A stretch of DNA of 40,741 nucleotides from an uncultured Bacteroidales bacterium (GCA_947074145.1 CAMTOJ010000002.1:1-40741); one strand, 5' to 3'. Shown: positions 16,401-24,692, numbered from the stretch's first letter. Numbers and translations: made by a program. The notes: generated by a model not told the origin, from the sequence alone.

Positions 16401-17503
16401 TCTTTGAAAATACTTCTGATAGAATTTGAATAATACCGTTCTTTTAATGTTTTAAGGCGATCATTTTTAAAAGCAGGTCTGTCTGTTTTGACAAAGTTTA
16501 TTCCACCTCCGAGCATACCAAGCCATATAACACCTTGTTTATCGCGAATGATAGAGTTTACCTCGTTATAGGATAATGAATTATTGTCGCCGTTAGGATA
16601 ATGGTTCTCGACACTATATCCATCTTCTTCCTCTTTTATAATACTTAAACCGCCACGTGTTCCGACCCAAATTGAATTATTGTTTTTATCTTCATTAAAA
16701 CAATAAATAACGTTGTCTATCAAAGAGTTTTTCTTTCCTTGTTCATAAGGATAAGTTTCCCATTTGACGAAACGACCATAAAGATCATTTTTTACCCTGT
16801 AAACTCCTTCACCCCAAGTTCCTATCCAGATATTCTTTTTGCTATCTTCAAAAACTGTGTGAGCGGAATTTCTTTTTCCTATTCTTGGGAAACCGTATAT
16901 ACGACCTGATACCGGATCGAATTTGACAACACCTTCTGCCCATGAACCGACCCATATGTAACCATCGGAATCCTCAAGTAACCCTTTAACTACATTCGGA
17001 ATAATGGCATATCCGTCGCTCAGACCAGACAAAACACGACAGCTATCATTTTTCCAATAATATTGAACAAGTCCCTTATCAGTACCAATGAATAATTCGT
17101 TTCTTTTTGTTACAATTATAGATGCAATAAGAATATTCTCAAATCTATCATTTTCAATCTTATAAATTTTTCCTGTCTTCTTTTCTATTCTATTTAAACC
17201 TTTATTGGTACCGACCCAAAGATTGTTGTCTTTATCCTCTACGATACAGTTAATGCTATTGTCGGTGAGAAGAGTTGTTGATTTATAATTAGACTTATAA
17301 CCTTTTGTATCATATCCGTCAAATTTAAAAACACCATTAGAGGATCCTATCCAAATAAAACCTTGATTATCGTTATACAGACATTTAATCTCTTTTGTAG
17401 GTAAGAAATCAAGTGGCTGAAAAGTTTCAAATTTCAATTGGGTTGAAAATAGAGATATTGTACAAAAAAGATGAATGATTATAAGCAGAATATATTTTCT
17501 CAT
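13409..17503 (-). CDS. Hybrid two-component system sensor-regulator (HTCS)
   Basis: The 1364-residue regulator puts a whole two-component pathway in one chain. A signal sequence comes first, then periplasmic Reg_prop beta-propeller repeats to about residue 720 (WIGSSNGVFKFDG, LWVGTNKGLNRI and many more). A Y_Y_Y domain follows (about 730-790) and one membrane helix (about 797-818). The histidine kinase has H-box FFTNITHELLTPL with His856, NLLSNAAKYN, DNGKGF and GTGIGLSLTKN. A receiver domain carries Asp1157 in SDVMMPEMDGFE. An AraC-type helix-turn-helix lies at about 1255-1360. The family controls glycan utilisation loci and usually binds an oligosaccharide directly. Here it sits between the DUF6057/lipoprotein genes and the tri-modular hydrolase, its most likely target. 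All key phosphorelay residues are intact. Confidence 0.96.
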   Translation of the reverse strand: MRKYILLIIIHLFCTISLFSTQLKFETFQPLDFLPTKEIKCLYNDNQGFIWIGSSNGVFKFDGYDTKGYKSNYKSTTLLTDNSINCIVEDKDNNLWVGTNKGLNRIEKKTGKIYKIENDRFENILIASIIVTKRNELFIGTDKGLVQYYWKNDSCRVLSGLSDGYAIIPNVVKGLLEDSDGYIWVGSWAEGVVKFDPVSGRIYGFPRIGKRNSAHTVFEDSKKNIWIGTWGEGVYRVKNDLYGRFVKWETYPYEQGKKNSLIDNVIYCFNEDKNNNSIWVGTRGGLSIIKEEEDGYSVENHYPNGDNNSLSYNEVNSIIRDKQGVIWLGMLGGGINFVKTDRPAFKNDRLKTLKERYYSNSIRSIFKDNSDNLWIGLGSIGLATKNLKTGEERFHSEIDVLKDLNLPTINKIISSRDCNTLWLCTYGQGIFEYDKKRRTAKKLYAVNNNDMEWRCVFDFVDDESGKYWMATKFGLLVYYPETKHVYDVGNNELINSTVNSILKDKKGQLWVATSNKGIFCIDDVSKGEKSDFKQYNINNNKISTNRVSNIFIDSKDRIWATTEGAGLAFYDDKKDIFVSMSDYMNFPTDIVTGIQEDKNGFLWLGTNIGLVQFLLNENNLTKSNCRIFTIYDGLVDNIFNSSTFKSEDGEMFFGTHNGLVSFYPEEIEAKVFSSPIEITNFKFLGTDWDKMEEKDKNKISVLSPEFTEKITIPYDKNNFLIEFAALSFINAEKNKYSYKLEGFDKNWQDVPFGMHSATYNNLPSGTYKFRLMASNQNGVWTERDNRLTIIVEPKPWRTWWANMLYTMIVIGLGFFGFKIITNRIYLRNEIKLKELENTQTEEINQTKLMFFTNITHELLTPLTIISASVDELKLIEPKYLKQYQVMLNNVNRLIRLLQQILEFRKADSGNLKLKVAKGDIVTFIKNSVESISPLLKKKDIIYSFKSETDHLEAYFDIDKLDKILYNLLSNAAKYNETGNKVNIIFESENDGNMAVIKVKDNGKGFTHESMNKLFERFYEGDHRKHNTIGTGIGLSLTKNLVELHGGTILVESEPDKGACFIVRIPISRDAFNPEEIDDSILISDYNVSSYSTENIGIQGEETEDDSKKSILIVEDNEDLKNLMVGILSLEYKVITASNGLEALEAINTEDISLIISDVMMPEMDGFEFTRKMKAELETSHIPIILLTAKNTENDQVEAYNIGADGFLGKPFNVNVLQAKIKNLMKSKEFHAKDFKKKVEFKAKEFDYTSIDEAFIQKAIDCMHKHLDDPDFDQNKFIDEMSVTKSTLYRKLKSLTGMNTSAFMRNIRLKAACSLLLEKKNIRISELAYAVGFSDPKYFTASFKKEFGVLPKDYVANLEKEKENA

Positions 17504-17627
17504 GTGCGTGTTAATGATAATAAATAAACGGATAATAAAACTCAGAATATGTTCAAATGTTTTATTATGCCTAAAAGCAATATATGATGATAATGATAGT
17601 TTTAAAATGCATTATTCTAACATATTA

Positions 17628-17635
17628 CAAAGTTA
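17628..17635 (-). promoter_or_regulatory. TAACTTTG, -7 element for the hybrid regulator gene
   Basis: CAAAGTTA on the plus strand reads TAACTTTG on the minus strand, 125 bases upstream of the ATG at 17503. No -33 element is evident. It lies downstream of a terminator at 17692-17718, so the regulator would be transcribed on its own. Confidence 0.5.
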
Positions 17636-17687
17636 CGGTTTTGATAATTATTTATAGAACTTTTTATTTCAAAAACAGATACCAAAA

Positions 17688-17718
17688 TAAAAAAAGGATA
17701 TATTATTTATATCCTTTT
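17688..17718 (-). terminator. Terminator of the DUF6057-lipoprotein operon
   Basis: An 11-base perfect stem (17692-17702 with 17708-17718) and a 5-base loop. On the minus strand it is followed by a U-rich run (TATCCTTTTTTTATTTT type). It lies 17 bases past the lipoprotein stop codon. Confidence 0.88.
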
Positions 17719-17734
17719 CAATTTGTATTATATG

Positions 17735-19231
17735 TTATAATTTCCTTTTTGCTTTAATAGGATTCTTATCAATAACCTTCTTTATTTCTCTTGCCGAAAC
17801 ATTAACTGGCCCTGTCATAAACTCGGGAATATTGAAAGATTTATAACAATCGAAATAGAAATCAGGATCTTTTTGAGGCAAAATAAAAGGTCTGCGACAT
17901 TTTCCATTCTCGTCAAAATGAGCGATATAGGGGCGGGTAAATGAGCCGTCGTCTCTTCTCGATGAGAAAATTATCCAGCGTCCGTTTGACGACCAACTAT
18001 GATAACTTTCAACATCATTACTGTTTAATGTTCTCACATTAATATTTTTCCCTGTTTCAAGATTTAACATTTTCAAGTCACTACTCTTATGCCATATATG
18101 AAAGACTCCATAATCACCCTCTGTATAAAGCAAATATTTTCCGTCCGGAGAAATTCTTGGTAAAGTTGCGCTCTTTCCATTTGCACTTGCATTAACCACA
18201 ATTTCGGGTTCTCCGAAAGTATAGTTTATCGTATCGAAACTTAATTTATAAATATCATATTTAATCTCCTTATATTTTTTTCGTACCTCATCTCTTAAGT
18301 CGGCAGTACTCTTTTCAAAATTAGATACACAATAATAAAGTTCGGTCCCGGAAGGTGACCAGAATGGGAAAACTTCAAGCTCTGGAGTATTCTCAAAAAT
18401 AGGAATAACTTCATTCTTATCTACATCGAAAAGAATAAGATCCGATTCCGAATCGAAAACTTCAATCTTCTGATTATTTCTTGTGTGAAAAACCTGATGA
18501 GTATCATTTATAGAGTAAGCAATAAGGTTTTTGTTAGGATGCCAGGCTGGATAAACCCCGCTTGAAATCAATGAATCACACTTCATGTCAACTTTCTTAA
18601 GATCTCCGTTTTGGCAAATCACAGTGCCACCTTTCAACTGACGAACATGAAACTGAAACGTATTGGGATCATAATTTTTATAAGAGTGACAATTTATACA
18701 GTTTGATTCATTATCCTTCTCCATAACGCGGTTAAAATAGATGTAACTTTCTTCAAAGGAAGAAAGATTTCTTTGTCTTATCGATATATCTTCATAAGCC
18801 ACATAAGAGGGCTCAATCATTCTATAAGAAATATATTCATCTATCGGTGATTCGGAAACAGTAATCGAATCTGGTAAGAATCTGGTCCATTCGCCCTGAT
18901 TCTTTACGAATAACTCTTTCTTGATGCTTTTCCCTTTATTTCTATTTAAAAATTCACTCCATTTCTTTTCATTGAATATGATCTTTTCTCCGGATGCAAC
19001 CATAACATCATCTCCACAAGATAGCTTGCATAAAAATTGTTCTCCCTCTTCGGTGAATTTAAAATTCAATGGTGCAATGTTGTAAGGTACCGTATTCAAA
19101 AAATATTTAGGATAAGTAGCTGCAAATTTCTTATTCTCTTTAAACTCCTTTGGTACAGTTTTATTTTCTACCGAACATCCGGCAAAACAAAAAAATGCTG
19201 ATAAATATATAGTACTTAAAAGATGTTTCAT
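17735..19231 (-). CDS. TolB/PD40-like beta-propeller lipoprotein with a CxxCH haem-binding motif
   Basis: The 498-residue lipoprotein has lipobox CFAGC (Cys19). The middle holds a c-type haem motif, CINCH (Cys178, Cys181, His182), within NESNCINCHSYKNYDP. The second half has PD40/TolB-type blades: YPAWHPNKNLIAYS, FPFWSPSGTELYY, LPRISPDGKYLLYT and YHSWSSNGRWIIFSS. Similar Bacteroidales proteins are often labelled cytochrome c biosynthesis or TolB-like, but no function is known to me. A Met in EFMTGPV near the C-terminus could be the second axial ligand, which is speculation. The gene follows the DUF6057 gene by 51 bases and is followed by a terminator. An extracytoplasmic redox or sensing role is possible. 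Confidence 0.85.
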   Translation of the reverse strand: MKHLLSTIYLSAFFCFAGCSVENKTVPKEFKENKKFAATYPKYFLNTVPYNIAPLNFKFTEEGEQFLCKLSCGDDVMVASGEKIIFNEKKWSEFLNRNKGKSIKKELFVKNQGEWTRFLPDSITVSESPIDEYISYRMIEPSYVAYEDISIRQRNLSSFEESYIYFNRVMEKDNESNCINCHSYKNYDPNTFQFHVRQLKGGTVICQNGDLKKVDMKCDSLISSGVYPAWHPNKNLIAYSINDTHQVFHTRNNQKIEVFDSESDLILFDVDKNEVIPIFENTPELEVFPFWSPSGTELYYCVSNFEKSTADLRDEVRKKYKEIKYDIYKLSFDTINYTFGEPEIVVNASANGKSATLPRISPDGKYLLYTEGDYGVFHIWHKSSDLKMLNLETGKNINVRTLNSNDVESYHSWSSNGRWIIFSSRRDDGSFTRPYIAHFDENGKCRRPFILPQKDPDFYFDCYKSFNIPEFMTGPVNVSAREIKKVIDKNPIKAKRKL

Positions 19232-19282
19232 TTTTGATTTAATGTTGATTTAAAAGATAATTGTTCTTTTGTAAAGTTTTGA

Positions 19283-21118
19283 TTAATAGGTTTTCAAATC
19301 ATTTTCAAAGAAATAATAAAACCAGAATGTATCAGCATATTTCTTTTCGAAATGAGGTCTTAATACGTTGACATCGTCAGTTTTGAAATATTCTGTAAGT
19401 TTCATAAATGAATCGAAACGTTGTTTGATCTGAGGAGATATATTCAAAGGCGTAATGTCTACTTTCTTCTCAAGATATTCATAAAGTACAGCTGCTTCCT
19501 GATAATGTTTAGGCAGATTGTTCGTTTTATTGTAATAATAAAAACATCTTGGCCAAAATTTATCTATATCCTTTAAGATCATTGAACTAACAAGCGAAAC
19601 TTCAGAAAGCTCTATACTCCCTTTTGTGAGATTTGAGAAGTTATTTAATAAATATACCTCGATTTTAGAACCATCTCCGTCAAGATAATCATCAAATTGA
19701 TTAAGAACAAGAAAAGGCGCAAAAGAGGGATCATTTGCAATATTATCAGGTTCTGTTATAAACTTTTCATATGATTCAGCCCATTTTTTATGGAATGTTG
19801 TATTTTTTAGTGTTCTTATATATTTTGATGCAACTCTTAATTCTCCGCTTGCAATGGCACATTTAGTCATATATTTAAGATATTCCACTCTAAATCCGTT
19901 TTCAACCGCATCTTCCATACACCATCTGTAACAGAAACAAAATTTCCCCCAGTTATAATAAACAGGTCTACTTGAGAGTGATACAAGAGATATTGGTCTT
20001 GGTGCATTCGGAAGTCGTTGCCCTTCAGGAAAAGAATACATTTTATTACCCATATCTTTAGTGTGATAAAGACATACATTTCTTGTAAGAACAAGCTTCC
20101 GTGTATGTTCGCTTTTTAAATCCTTGATATAACCTAATGCCTCTTTCCATTGTTGATTCTCCATTGCCCTGTCCACTTTAAGTTCAGTCACGAATGCATC
20201 ATCTTTGTGTGAGAAAAAGTATATATAAGAAATTGATAAAATCAGCAAGACAGGTTTTAATTTGTTGCAAAGATTTAAAAACGAACTCTCTTTTTCATTT
20301 TTAATATCTGACGGCATAAACAATCCCATCAACATAAATGTGATAAAAAGAGATATATAAGGTGCCCAAAGTATCAATTCGGACGAAGATATACGGAAAT
20401 CAGGGAGCGGATATAGCCACGCTCTTATAATGCTTATTTTGAATATATAATGATAATAGCCTATAACTACGGCAAGATTAATTGCCAGTGTTAAACCTGC
20501 CTCATTTAATATATTATAGGTAGATGTTCTTTGTCTGAAGAAAATACATATTGATACAAGAGAAGCTGCAAGTGCATAAATCCCCAATACTGGATAGAGA
20601 ACAACAGATGTAACAGCAATCCATAGGGGACGATATTCTGATTTTTTAATTAATGTTGAAACCTTACAAATAAGCAACATTCCGATCACTCCAATTAGTT
20701 GAGTAAACATCATATCCGGCAATTTTATGATATAGATCATATAGCCGATTTGAGTAACGGTAACAACCGTTAAAGCAACAGGAATGAATGAAAGGCCGAA
20801 AAGTTTTCCTTTTAATCTGAACGTACTTATCACTAACCACTGCATAAGGAGCAATAAGGCCGCGAAAATAGTTATTCCCAAAATAGGATAGTAATAAAAT
20901 TGAGTCAGAAACGATCCTAAATAGAGTAGAATTCCGCCAGGTCGATCTAAGAAGCTTTTAAAAAAATCAAACGAATTAAGGAATAAAGATAATTCCTGTG
21001 CCTTAATAAAGAAATCCGAATATTGATATTTTAACCAAAGTAATATCGATAGGAAAAAGATGGATTCTAAAATTAATGTGTAATAATTGATAGTCTTAAA
21101 CTCATGTGTATTTTTCAT
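19283..21118 (-). CDS. DUF6057-family polytopic membrane protein
   Basis: The 611-residue protein has roughly ten hydrophobic segments within residues 12-310. A soluble helical region of about 300 residues follows (from the KVDRAMENQQWKEALGYIKDLK stretch), which looks TPR-like. The layout and local sequence fit what I recall of DUF6057. No reaction is known. The second half contains NAPRPISLVSLSSRPVYYNWG and is probably extracytoplasmic. The gene heads a two-gene unit with the haem-motif lipoprotein, 51 bases apart and on the same strand, so the two products probably act together in the envelope. Confidence 0.8.
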   Translation of the reverse strand: MKNTHEFKTINYYTLILESIFFLSILLWLKYQYSDFFIKAQELSLFLNSFDFFKSFLDRPGGILLYLGSFLTQFYYYPILGITIFAALLLLMQWLVISTFRLKGKLFGLSFIPVALTVVTVTQIGYMIYIIKLPDMMFTQLIGVIGMLLICKVSTLIKKSEYRPLWIAVTSVVLYPVLGIYALAASLVSICIFFRQRTSTYNILNEAGLTLAINLAVVIGYYHYIFKISIIRAWLYPLPDFRISSSELILWAPYISLFITFMLMGLFMPSDIKNEKESSFLNLCNKLKPVLLILSISYIYFFSHKDDAFVTELKVDRAMENQQWKEALGYIKDLKSEHTRKLVLTRNVCLYHTKDMGNKMYSFPEGQRLPNAPRPISLVSLSSRPVYYNWGKFCFCYRWCMEDAVENGFRVEYLKYMTKCAIASGELRVASKYIRTLKNTTFHKKWAESYEKFITEPDNIANDPSFAPFLVLNQFDDYLDGDGSKIEVYLLNNFSNLTKGSIELSEVSLVSSMILKDIDKFWPRCFYYYNKTNNLPKHYQEAAVLYEYLEKKVDITPLNISPQIKQRFDSFMKLTEYFKTDDVNVLRPHFEKKYADTFWFYYFFENDLKTY

Positions 21119-21147
21119 AATAAATCAATTTTTCAGATTCTTACATT

Positions 21148-21155
21148 CAAAAATA
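21148..21155 (-). promoter_or_regulatory. TATTTTTG, -7 element for the DUF6057 operon
   Basis: CAAAAATA on the plus strand reads TATTTTTG on the minus strand, 30 bases from the ATG at 21118. No -33 element is found at the usual distance. Confidence 0.5.
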
Positions 21156-21256
21156 ATAAAAAACGGAAAAATCGTATTATTACTTTCAACATTTAATATT
21201 TTCTAATGTTCTATTGATAAAATACCTTATCGTAATTTTTTATTCAAAACCATTAT

Positions 21257-21955
21257 ATGAAATATCTAAGTATAATATCAATAGTTTTGCTGATGTTTAT
21301 AGGTTGTAAGACAACTAACAATACTACAACGAATCAGCCTGTTAATCAAATTCAGGGAGAACCTGTAAATTTGACACCTCATTATCAAAGCGGAGGAATA
21401 GGTCCAGTTAATATTGCAGCATCAAACTTCTTTTTCAAAGGAGAATTGCGACAGTCGGCAGGTTCACTTTCTCTTTTTGATTGTTTCACTGCCACAACTA
21501 TACCAATAGATAGTAAGAACGGTATTTATTCCGAATTGTTCTCCAAATATCAGAGTATGTATGTTTCTCCTGTTTTTGTTGAACTTCGCGGATTCATTTC
21601 TAAAAATCCATCCTCAGCAAATCAATTGGTTGCTTCTTATCTTATTAATATGCATGAATCTTCATGTCAGCCTAATCAGATTATAACAGGCAACTGGATA
21701 AGTAACTCAATGGGAACTTCTCCCGATGGTATTCTTGTAGAGATTAATCCTGATTATACTTTTAATTTGAAGATTAATTTACCTGAGAAAAATCTTAATA
21801 TTTCAGGTATTTGGTCTATGTTGTCAAACTATTCTATTTTCTTCTCTTATCAACAGGTTACACAATATTTTTCTCACACGGGAACATTCTCTCAAGAAAA
21901 TGATGTGATTATTATTCCTACAGATAAAGGAGCTATCACCTTGAAAAAAAGATAA
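21257..21955 (+). CDS. NlpE-like lipoprotein with its two domains in swapped order
   Basis: The 232-residue lipoprotein has lipobox FIGC (Cys17). Residues about 55-140 (FFKGELRQSAGSLSLFDCFTA and the following PVFVELRGFI) resemble the C-terminal domain of E. coli NlpE/CutF: RGxxxYxADAAxFTDCxTG, then VLLSVEGHF. Residues about 145-232 (GNWISNSMGTSPDGILVEI, a GIWSM strand and VIIIPTDKGAITLKK) look like the small beta-barrel that comes first in NlpE. The order here is therefore C-domain then N-domain-like. NlpE is an outer-membrane lipoprotein linked to copper and envelope stress. Any such role here is inference. The gene is monocistronic, with a hairpin at 21982-22013. Confidence 0.65.
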   Translation: MKYLSIISIVLLMFIGCKTTNNTTTNQPVNQIQGEPVNLTPHYQSGGIGPVNIAASNFFFKGELRQSAGSLSLFDCFTATTIPIDSKNGIYSELFSKYQSMYVSPVFVELRGFISKNPSSANQLVASYLINMHESSCQPNQIITGNWISNSMGTSPDGILVEINPDYTFNLKINLPEKNLNISGIWSMLSNYSIFFSYQQVTQYFSHTGTFSQENDVIIIPTDKGAITLKKR

Positions 21956-21981
21956 ATCATAATATATAAGGCAGAATATAA

Positions 21982-22013
21982 TAGCCCAAAGCAAATTTTT
22001 TAGCTTTGGGCTA
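21982..22013 (+). terminator. Terminator-like hairpin after the NlpE-like gene
   Basis: TAGCCCAAAGC (21982-21992) and GCTTTGGGCTA (22003-22013) pair perfectly over 11 bases with a 10-base loop. No strong U-tract follows. Confidence 0.65.
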
Positions 22014-22355
22014 TACTTGTATTAGCAAATTTGGGGAATAATATTAATTCTATTCATTTCCATTATATGAACATGTTATTAAAAATATACGATTACAATC
22101 ATTTTTAATAATCGGTTCAATTTAATGTTAAGCTTGAAAGAAAATATTTGTTACTTTCTTCAGTTTGTTATCGGTATTTTGATTAATATCATGCTAAGAG
22201 AGAAATATCGAATGACTTCTCCTGGTAAAGAAAGATAATTAATATTCTAATGATATTATAATGATGGTTATCAAGTTCTTTTTTAGTTATTACGTTTTAC
22301 TTTTCTATCTTTATGCGCATAATTTTCAGGAATCTATTTATTAGCATTAATCATT
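22014..22355. other. Gap upstream of the AraC-type gene
   Basis: About 340 bases. It contains an 11-base perfect inverted repeat, TTATTAAAAAT (22077-22087) / ATTTTTAATAA (22101-22111), with a smaller GATT/AATC stem inside the loop. A 37-codon open frame (22125-22238) and a TATCTTTA box (about 22308-22315) that could be the -7 element of the AraC-type gene are also present. No riboswitch fold is recognised. Confidence 0.5.
22125..22238 (+). CDS. Possible small membrane peptide (37 codons)
   Basis: A short frame from ATG 22125 to TAA 22236-22238. Its one notable property is a hydrophobic stretch (ICYFLQFVIGILINIML) followed by a basic tail, the plan of a single-pass small protein. There is no clear ribosome binding site or promoter, and AT-rich non-coding DNA yields such frames by chance. 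It is listed only as a candidate. Confidence 0.15.
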   Translation: MLSLKENICYFLQFVIGILINIMLREKYRMTSPGKER

Positions 22356-23234
22356 ATGAAAGGAATTCGTCTCGAAAAGATAGATATTGTTGCCGTTAAG
22401 TCGTTGAAACCAATAGAAAGTATTGGAAATGATTTTGCTGTATTGACGAATGTCAATAGTGTTCCATTATTTGAATTTCCAACCAAAATGAATTGCATTT
22501 TTTTTGCTCTTTGTATAGAAGGATCAATGGATATTGGAATTAATCTTGAGAAATATACTTTTAGCAAAAACCAACTGGCTGCAATTCAACCCGATCAAAT
22601 CATACAGCTCTTTAAAGTTTCACCCGATTTCAGAGGTCATTTTGTAATATTTACCAGACGTTTCTTGCAGGAAGCTCGTGTTGATATAGCCAAAGCTCTT
22701 CCAATGATGTTTTTCCTAAAAGGAAATCCGTGTGTTACGCTTTTGGAAGAGGATATGGAAAACTTTAGTGACTACGTTATTTTGCTACAGAAAAAGATAA
22801 AAAAAGATAATACCGAATATCGAAAAAATGTGATTCAACATCTTTTGAATGCCGTTTTTTATGAGATAAACATTGCTTTCTCTACACAAATGGAGAATAA
22901 TGAGAAATCGAAAACAAGACAAGAGGAGATCTTTGAAAAATTTATGTATGAAGTAAGAACTCATTACACAAAGGAAAGAAGCGTATCTTTCTATGCAGAT
23001 AGATTGTGTATGACGCCTAAATATCTTTCCTCTGCCGTAAAAGAAGCTTCAGGTTCGTTAGCGGGAGAGTGGATAGATCAATGTGTAATACTTGAGGCAA
23101 AAAAACTTTTAAAAAGTTCTGATCTCACTATACAACAAATTTCTCAGGAACTTAATTTTGCCAATCAATCTTTTTTTGGAAAATATTTCAAACATCATAC
23201 AGGATTCTCTCCCTCTGAATATAAAAAGATTTAA
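22356..23234 (+). CDS. AraC-family transcriptional regulator
   Basis: The 292-residue cytoplasmic regulator has an N-terminal cupin-like sensing region (about 1-170, with FFALCIEGSMDIGINLEKYTF and the NQLAAIQPDQII strand). The C-terminal AraC/HTH_18 DNA-binding domain covers about 195-292 (SVSFYADRLCMTPKYLSSAVKE, then LTIQQISQELNFANQSFFGKYFKHHTGFSPSEYKK). This form is common in Bacteroidales. The ligand and targets are unknown. It is monocistronic, convergent with sdaA across a shared bidirectional terminator. Confidence 0.93.
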   Translation: MKGIRLEKIDIVAVKSLKPIESIGNDFAVLTNVNSVPLFEFPTKMNCIFFALCIEGSMDIGINLEKYTFSKNQLAAIQPDQIIQLFKVSPDFRGHFVIFTRRFLQEARVDIAKALPMMFFLKGNPCVTLLEEDMENFSDYVILLQKKIKKDNTEYRKNVIQHLLNAVFYEINIAFSTQMENNEKSKTRQEEIFEKFMYEVRTHYTKERSVSFYADRLCMTPKYLSSAVKEASGSLAGEWIDQCVILEAKKLLKSSDLTIQQISQELNFANQSFFGKYFKHHTGFSPSEYKKI

Positions 23235-23284
23235 TGGGTAAATAGTTGAGTTTTATCAATTTACTTCATCTATATTTTAATATA

Positions 23285-23336
23285 AAAACGGATTGTCATT
23301 CATCTTCATTTGATAATGACAATCCGTTTTCGTTTT
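23285..23336. terminator. Bidirectional terminator between the AraC-type gene and sdaA
   Basis: AAAACGGATTGTCATT (23285-23300) and AATGACAATCCGTTTT (23315-23330) form a perfect 16-base stem with a 14-base loop. T-rich tails on both strands serve the two converging genes. Confidence 0.9.
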
Positions 23337-23382
23337 AAGATATCACATTTATGATACTATTATTTTATAGATTGCTCAATAA

Positions 23383-24591
23383 TTACAGTTTATTGTTGTA
23401 ATGCTTGGCAAGCCCGCCTTCAGCTGTTTCTTTATATAAACTTGGCAAATCATGTCCTGTATGTTTCATTACCTCAACAACTTTGTCAAAGCTTACACGA
23501 TGACGTCCATCAGTAAAAGTAGAATATATATTGCAGTCAAGTGCACGTGCAGCAGCATACGCGTTTCTTTCGATACAAGGTATCTGAACAAGTCCGCAGA
23601 CAGGATCGCAAGTAAGACCAAGGTGATGTTCCAATCCCATCTCTGCAGCATATTCAATCTGTCCCACTGTACCGCCGAAAAGTTGAGATGCGGCAGCAGC
23701 TCCCATCGCGCAAGCTACACCGATTTCACCCTGGCATCCAACCTCTGCGCCTGAAACCGAAGCATTTTCTTTTACAATCGTACCTATAAGTCCGGCAGTG
23801 GCTAATGCTCTTAATATTCGGGAATCACTAAACTCTCTGGTTTTCTTAAGATAATAAAGTACACCCGGAACAACACCGCAAGAACCGCATGTAGGAGCAG
23901 TTACAATCTCTCCGCCCCCGGCATTCTCTTCAGAAACTGCAAGTGCGTATGCATATAGCATTCCACGGTTTTTCATACTGTCTTTATACCCTTTTGCTCT
24001 AATCAGATAGTCGGAGGCTTTTCTTCTCAGCCCGAGTCCCCCCGGTAGTACCCCTTCTGTATCGAGTCCTCTTTCAATAGCAGTTTGCATCACTTCCCAT
24101 ACCTTGGCCAGATAATCCCAGATCTCCGGTCCTTCATGTTTCTCAACATATTCCCAATAACTACATCCATGAAGCTCACACCATTGTTGTATCTCGTCGA
24201 GTGTTGTAAGTGGATAAATAGATTGTTTATCTTTTTTATCTTCTTCGGGAGATGCCAGAGCACCTCCTCCTATACTATAGATCTCATATTCACCTATCTT
24301 TTCATCTTTGTCGTTGAAAGCTTCGAACTTCAAACCGTTAGGATGATAGGGTAGAAAAACTTTAGGTTCCCAAATCAATTCTACCGGAGCGACAGGAGAG
24401 AGAACATCAAGGATGGCAACATCAGTTAAGTGCCCTTTGCCCGTTGCGGCAAGGCTTCCATACAGTGTAACTATAAATTTAGAAGGGGAACTAATTTGTG
24501 TAAGAAAACGTTCGGCTGCGAACTTAGGTCCCATTGTATGGCTACTTGATGGGCCTCTTCCTATTCGGAATATTTCTCTGATTGAGTCCAT
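23383..24591 (-). CDS. sdaA: L-serine ammonia-lyase, iron-sulfur type
   Basis: The enzyme deaminates L-serine to pyruvate and ammonia using a [4Fe-4S] cluster. The single-chain form has 402 residues. The beta domain comes first (SIREIFRIGRGPSSSHTMGPKFAAERF) and the alpha domain after it. Cluster cysteines include Cys235 and Cys238 in PTCGSCGVVPG, with further cysteines in GLTCDPVCGLVQIPC. It is shorter than the roughly 455-residue E. coli enzymes but both domains are represented. The start is ATG at 24591. The gene is divergent from thyA across 152 bases and ends at the shared terminator. It is oxygen-sensitive by family, which suits an anaerobe. Confidence 0.96.
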   Translation of the reverse strand: MDSIREIFRIGRGPSSSHTMGPKFAAERFLTQISSPSKFIVTLYGSLAATGKGHLTDVAILDVLSPVAPVELIWEPKVFLPYHPNGLKFEAFNDKDEKIGEYEIYSIGGGALASPEEDKKDKQSIYPLTTLDEIQQWCELHGCSYWEYVEKHEGPEIWDYLAKVWEVMQTAIERGLDTEGVLPGGLGLRRKASDYLIRAKGYKDSMKNRGMLYAYALAVSEENAGGGEIVTAPTCGSCGVVPGVLYYLKKTREFSDSRILRALATAGLIGTIVKENASVSGAEVGCQGEIGVACAMGAAAASQLFGGTVGQIEYAAEMGLEHHLGLTCDPVCGLVQIPCIERNAYAAARALDCNIYSTFTDGRHRVSFDKVVEVMKHTGHDLPSLYKETAEGGLAKHYNNKL

Positions 24592-24692
24592 AATTATTTT
24601 TTCGAGGTTAGGTAAATGCGCAAAAAGATATATCCTTAAATAATCAAATATTAATGTGTACTTATAAAAAATACCATATGCGAAAATAGCAA

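Noticed and set aside
17475..17657. A 60-codon plus-strand frame upstream of the hybrid regulator
   Set aside because: It overlaps the regulator start and its -7 element, and has no family resemblance.
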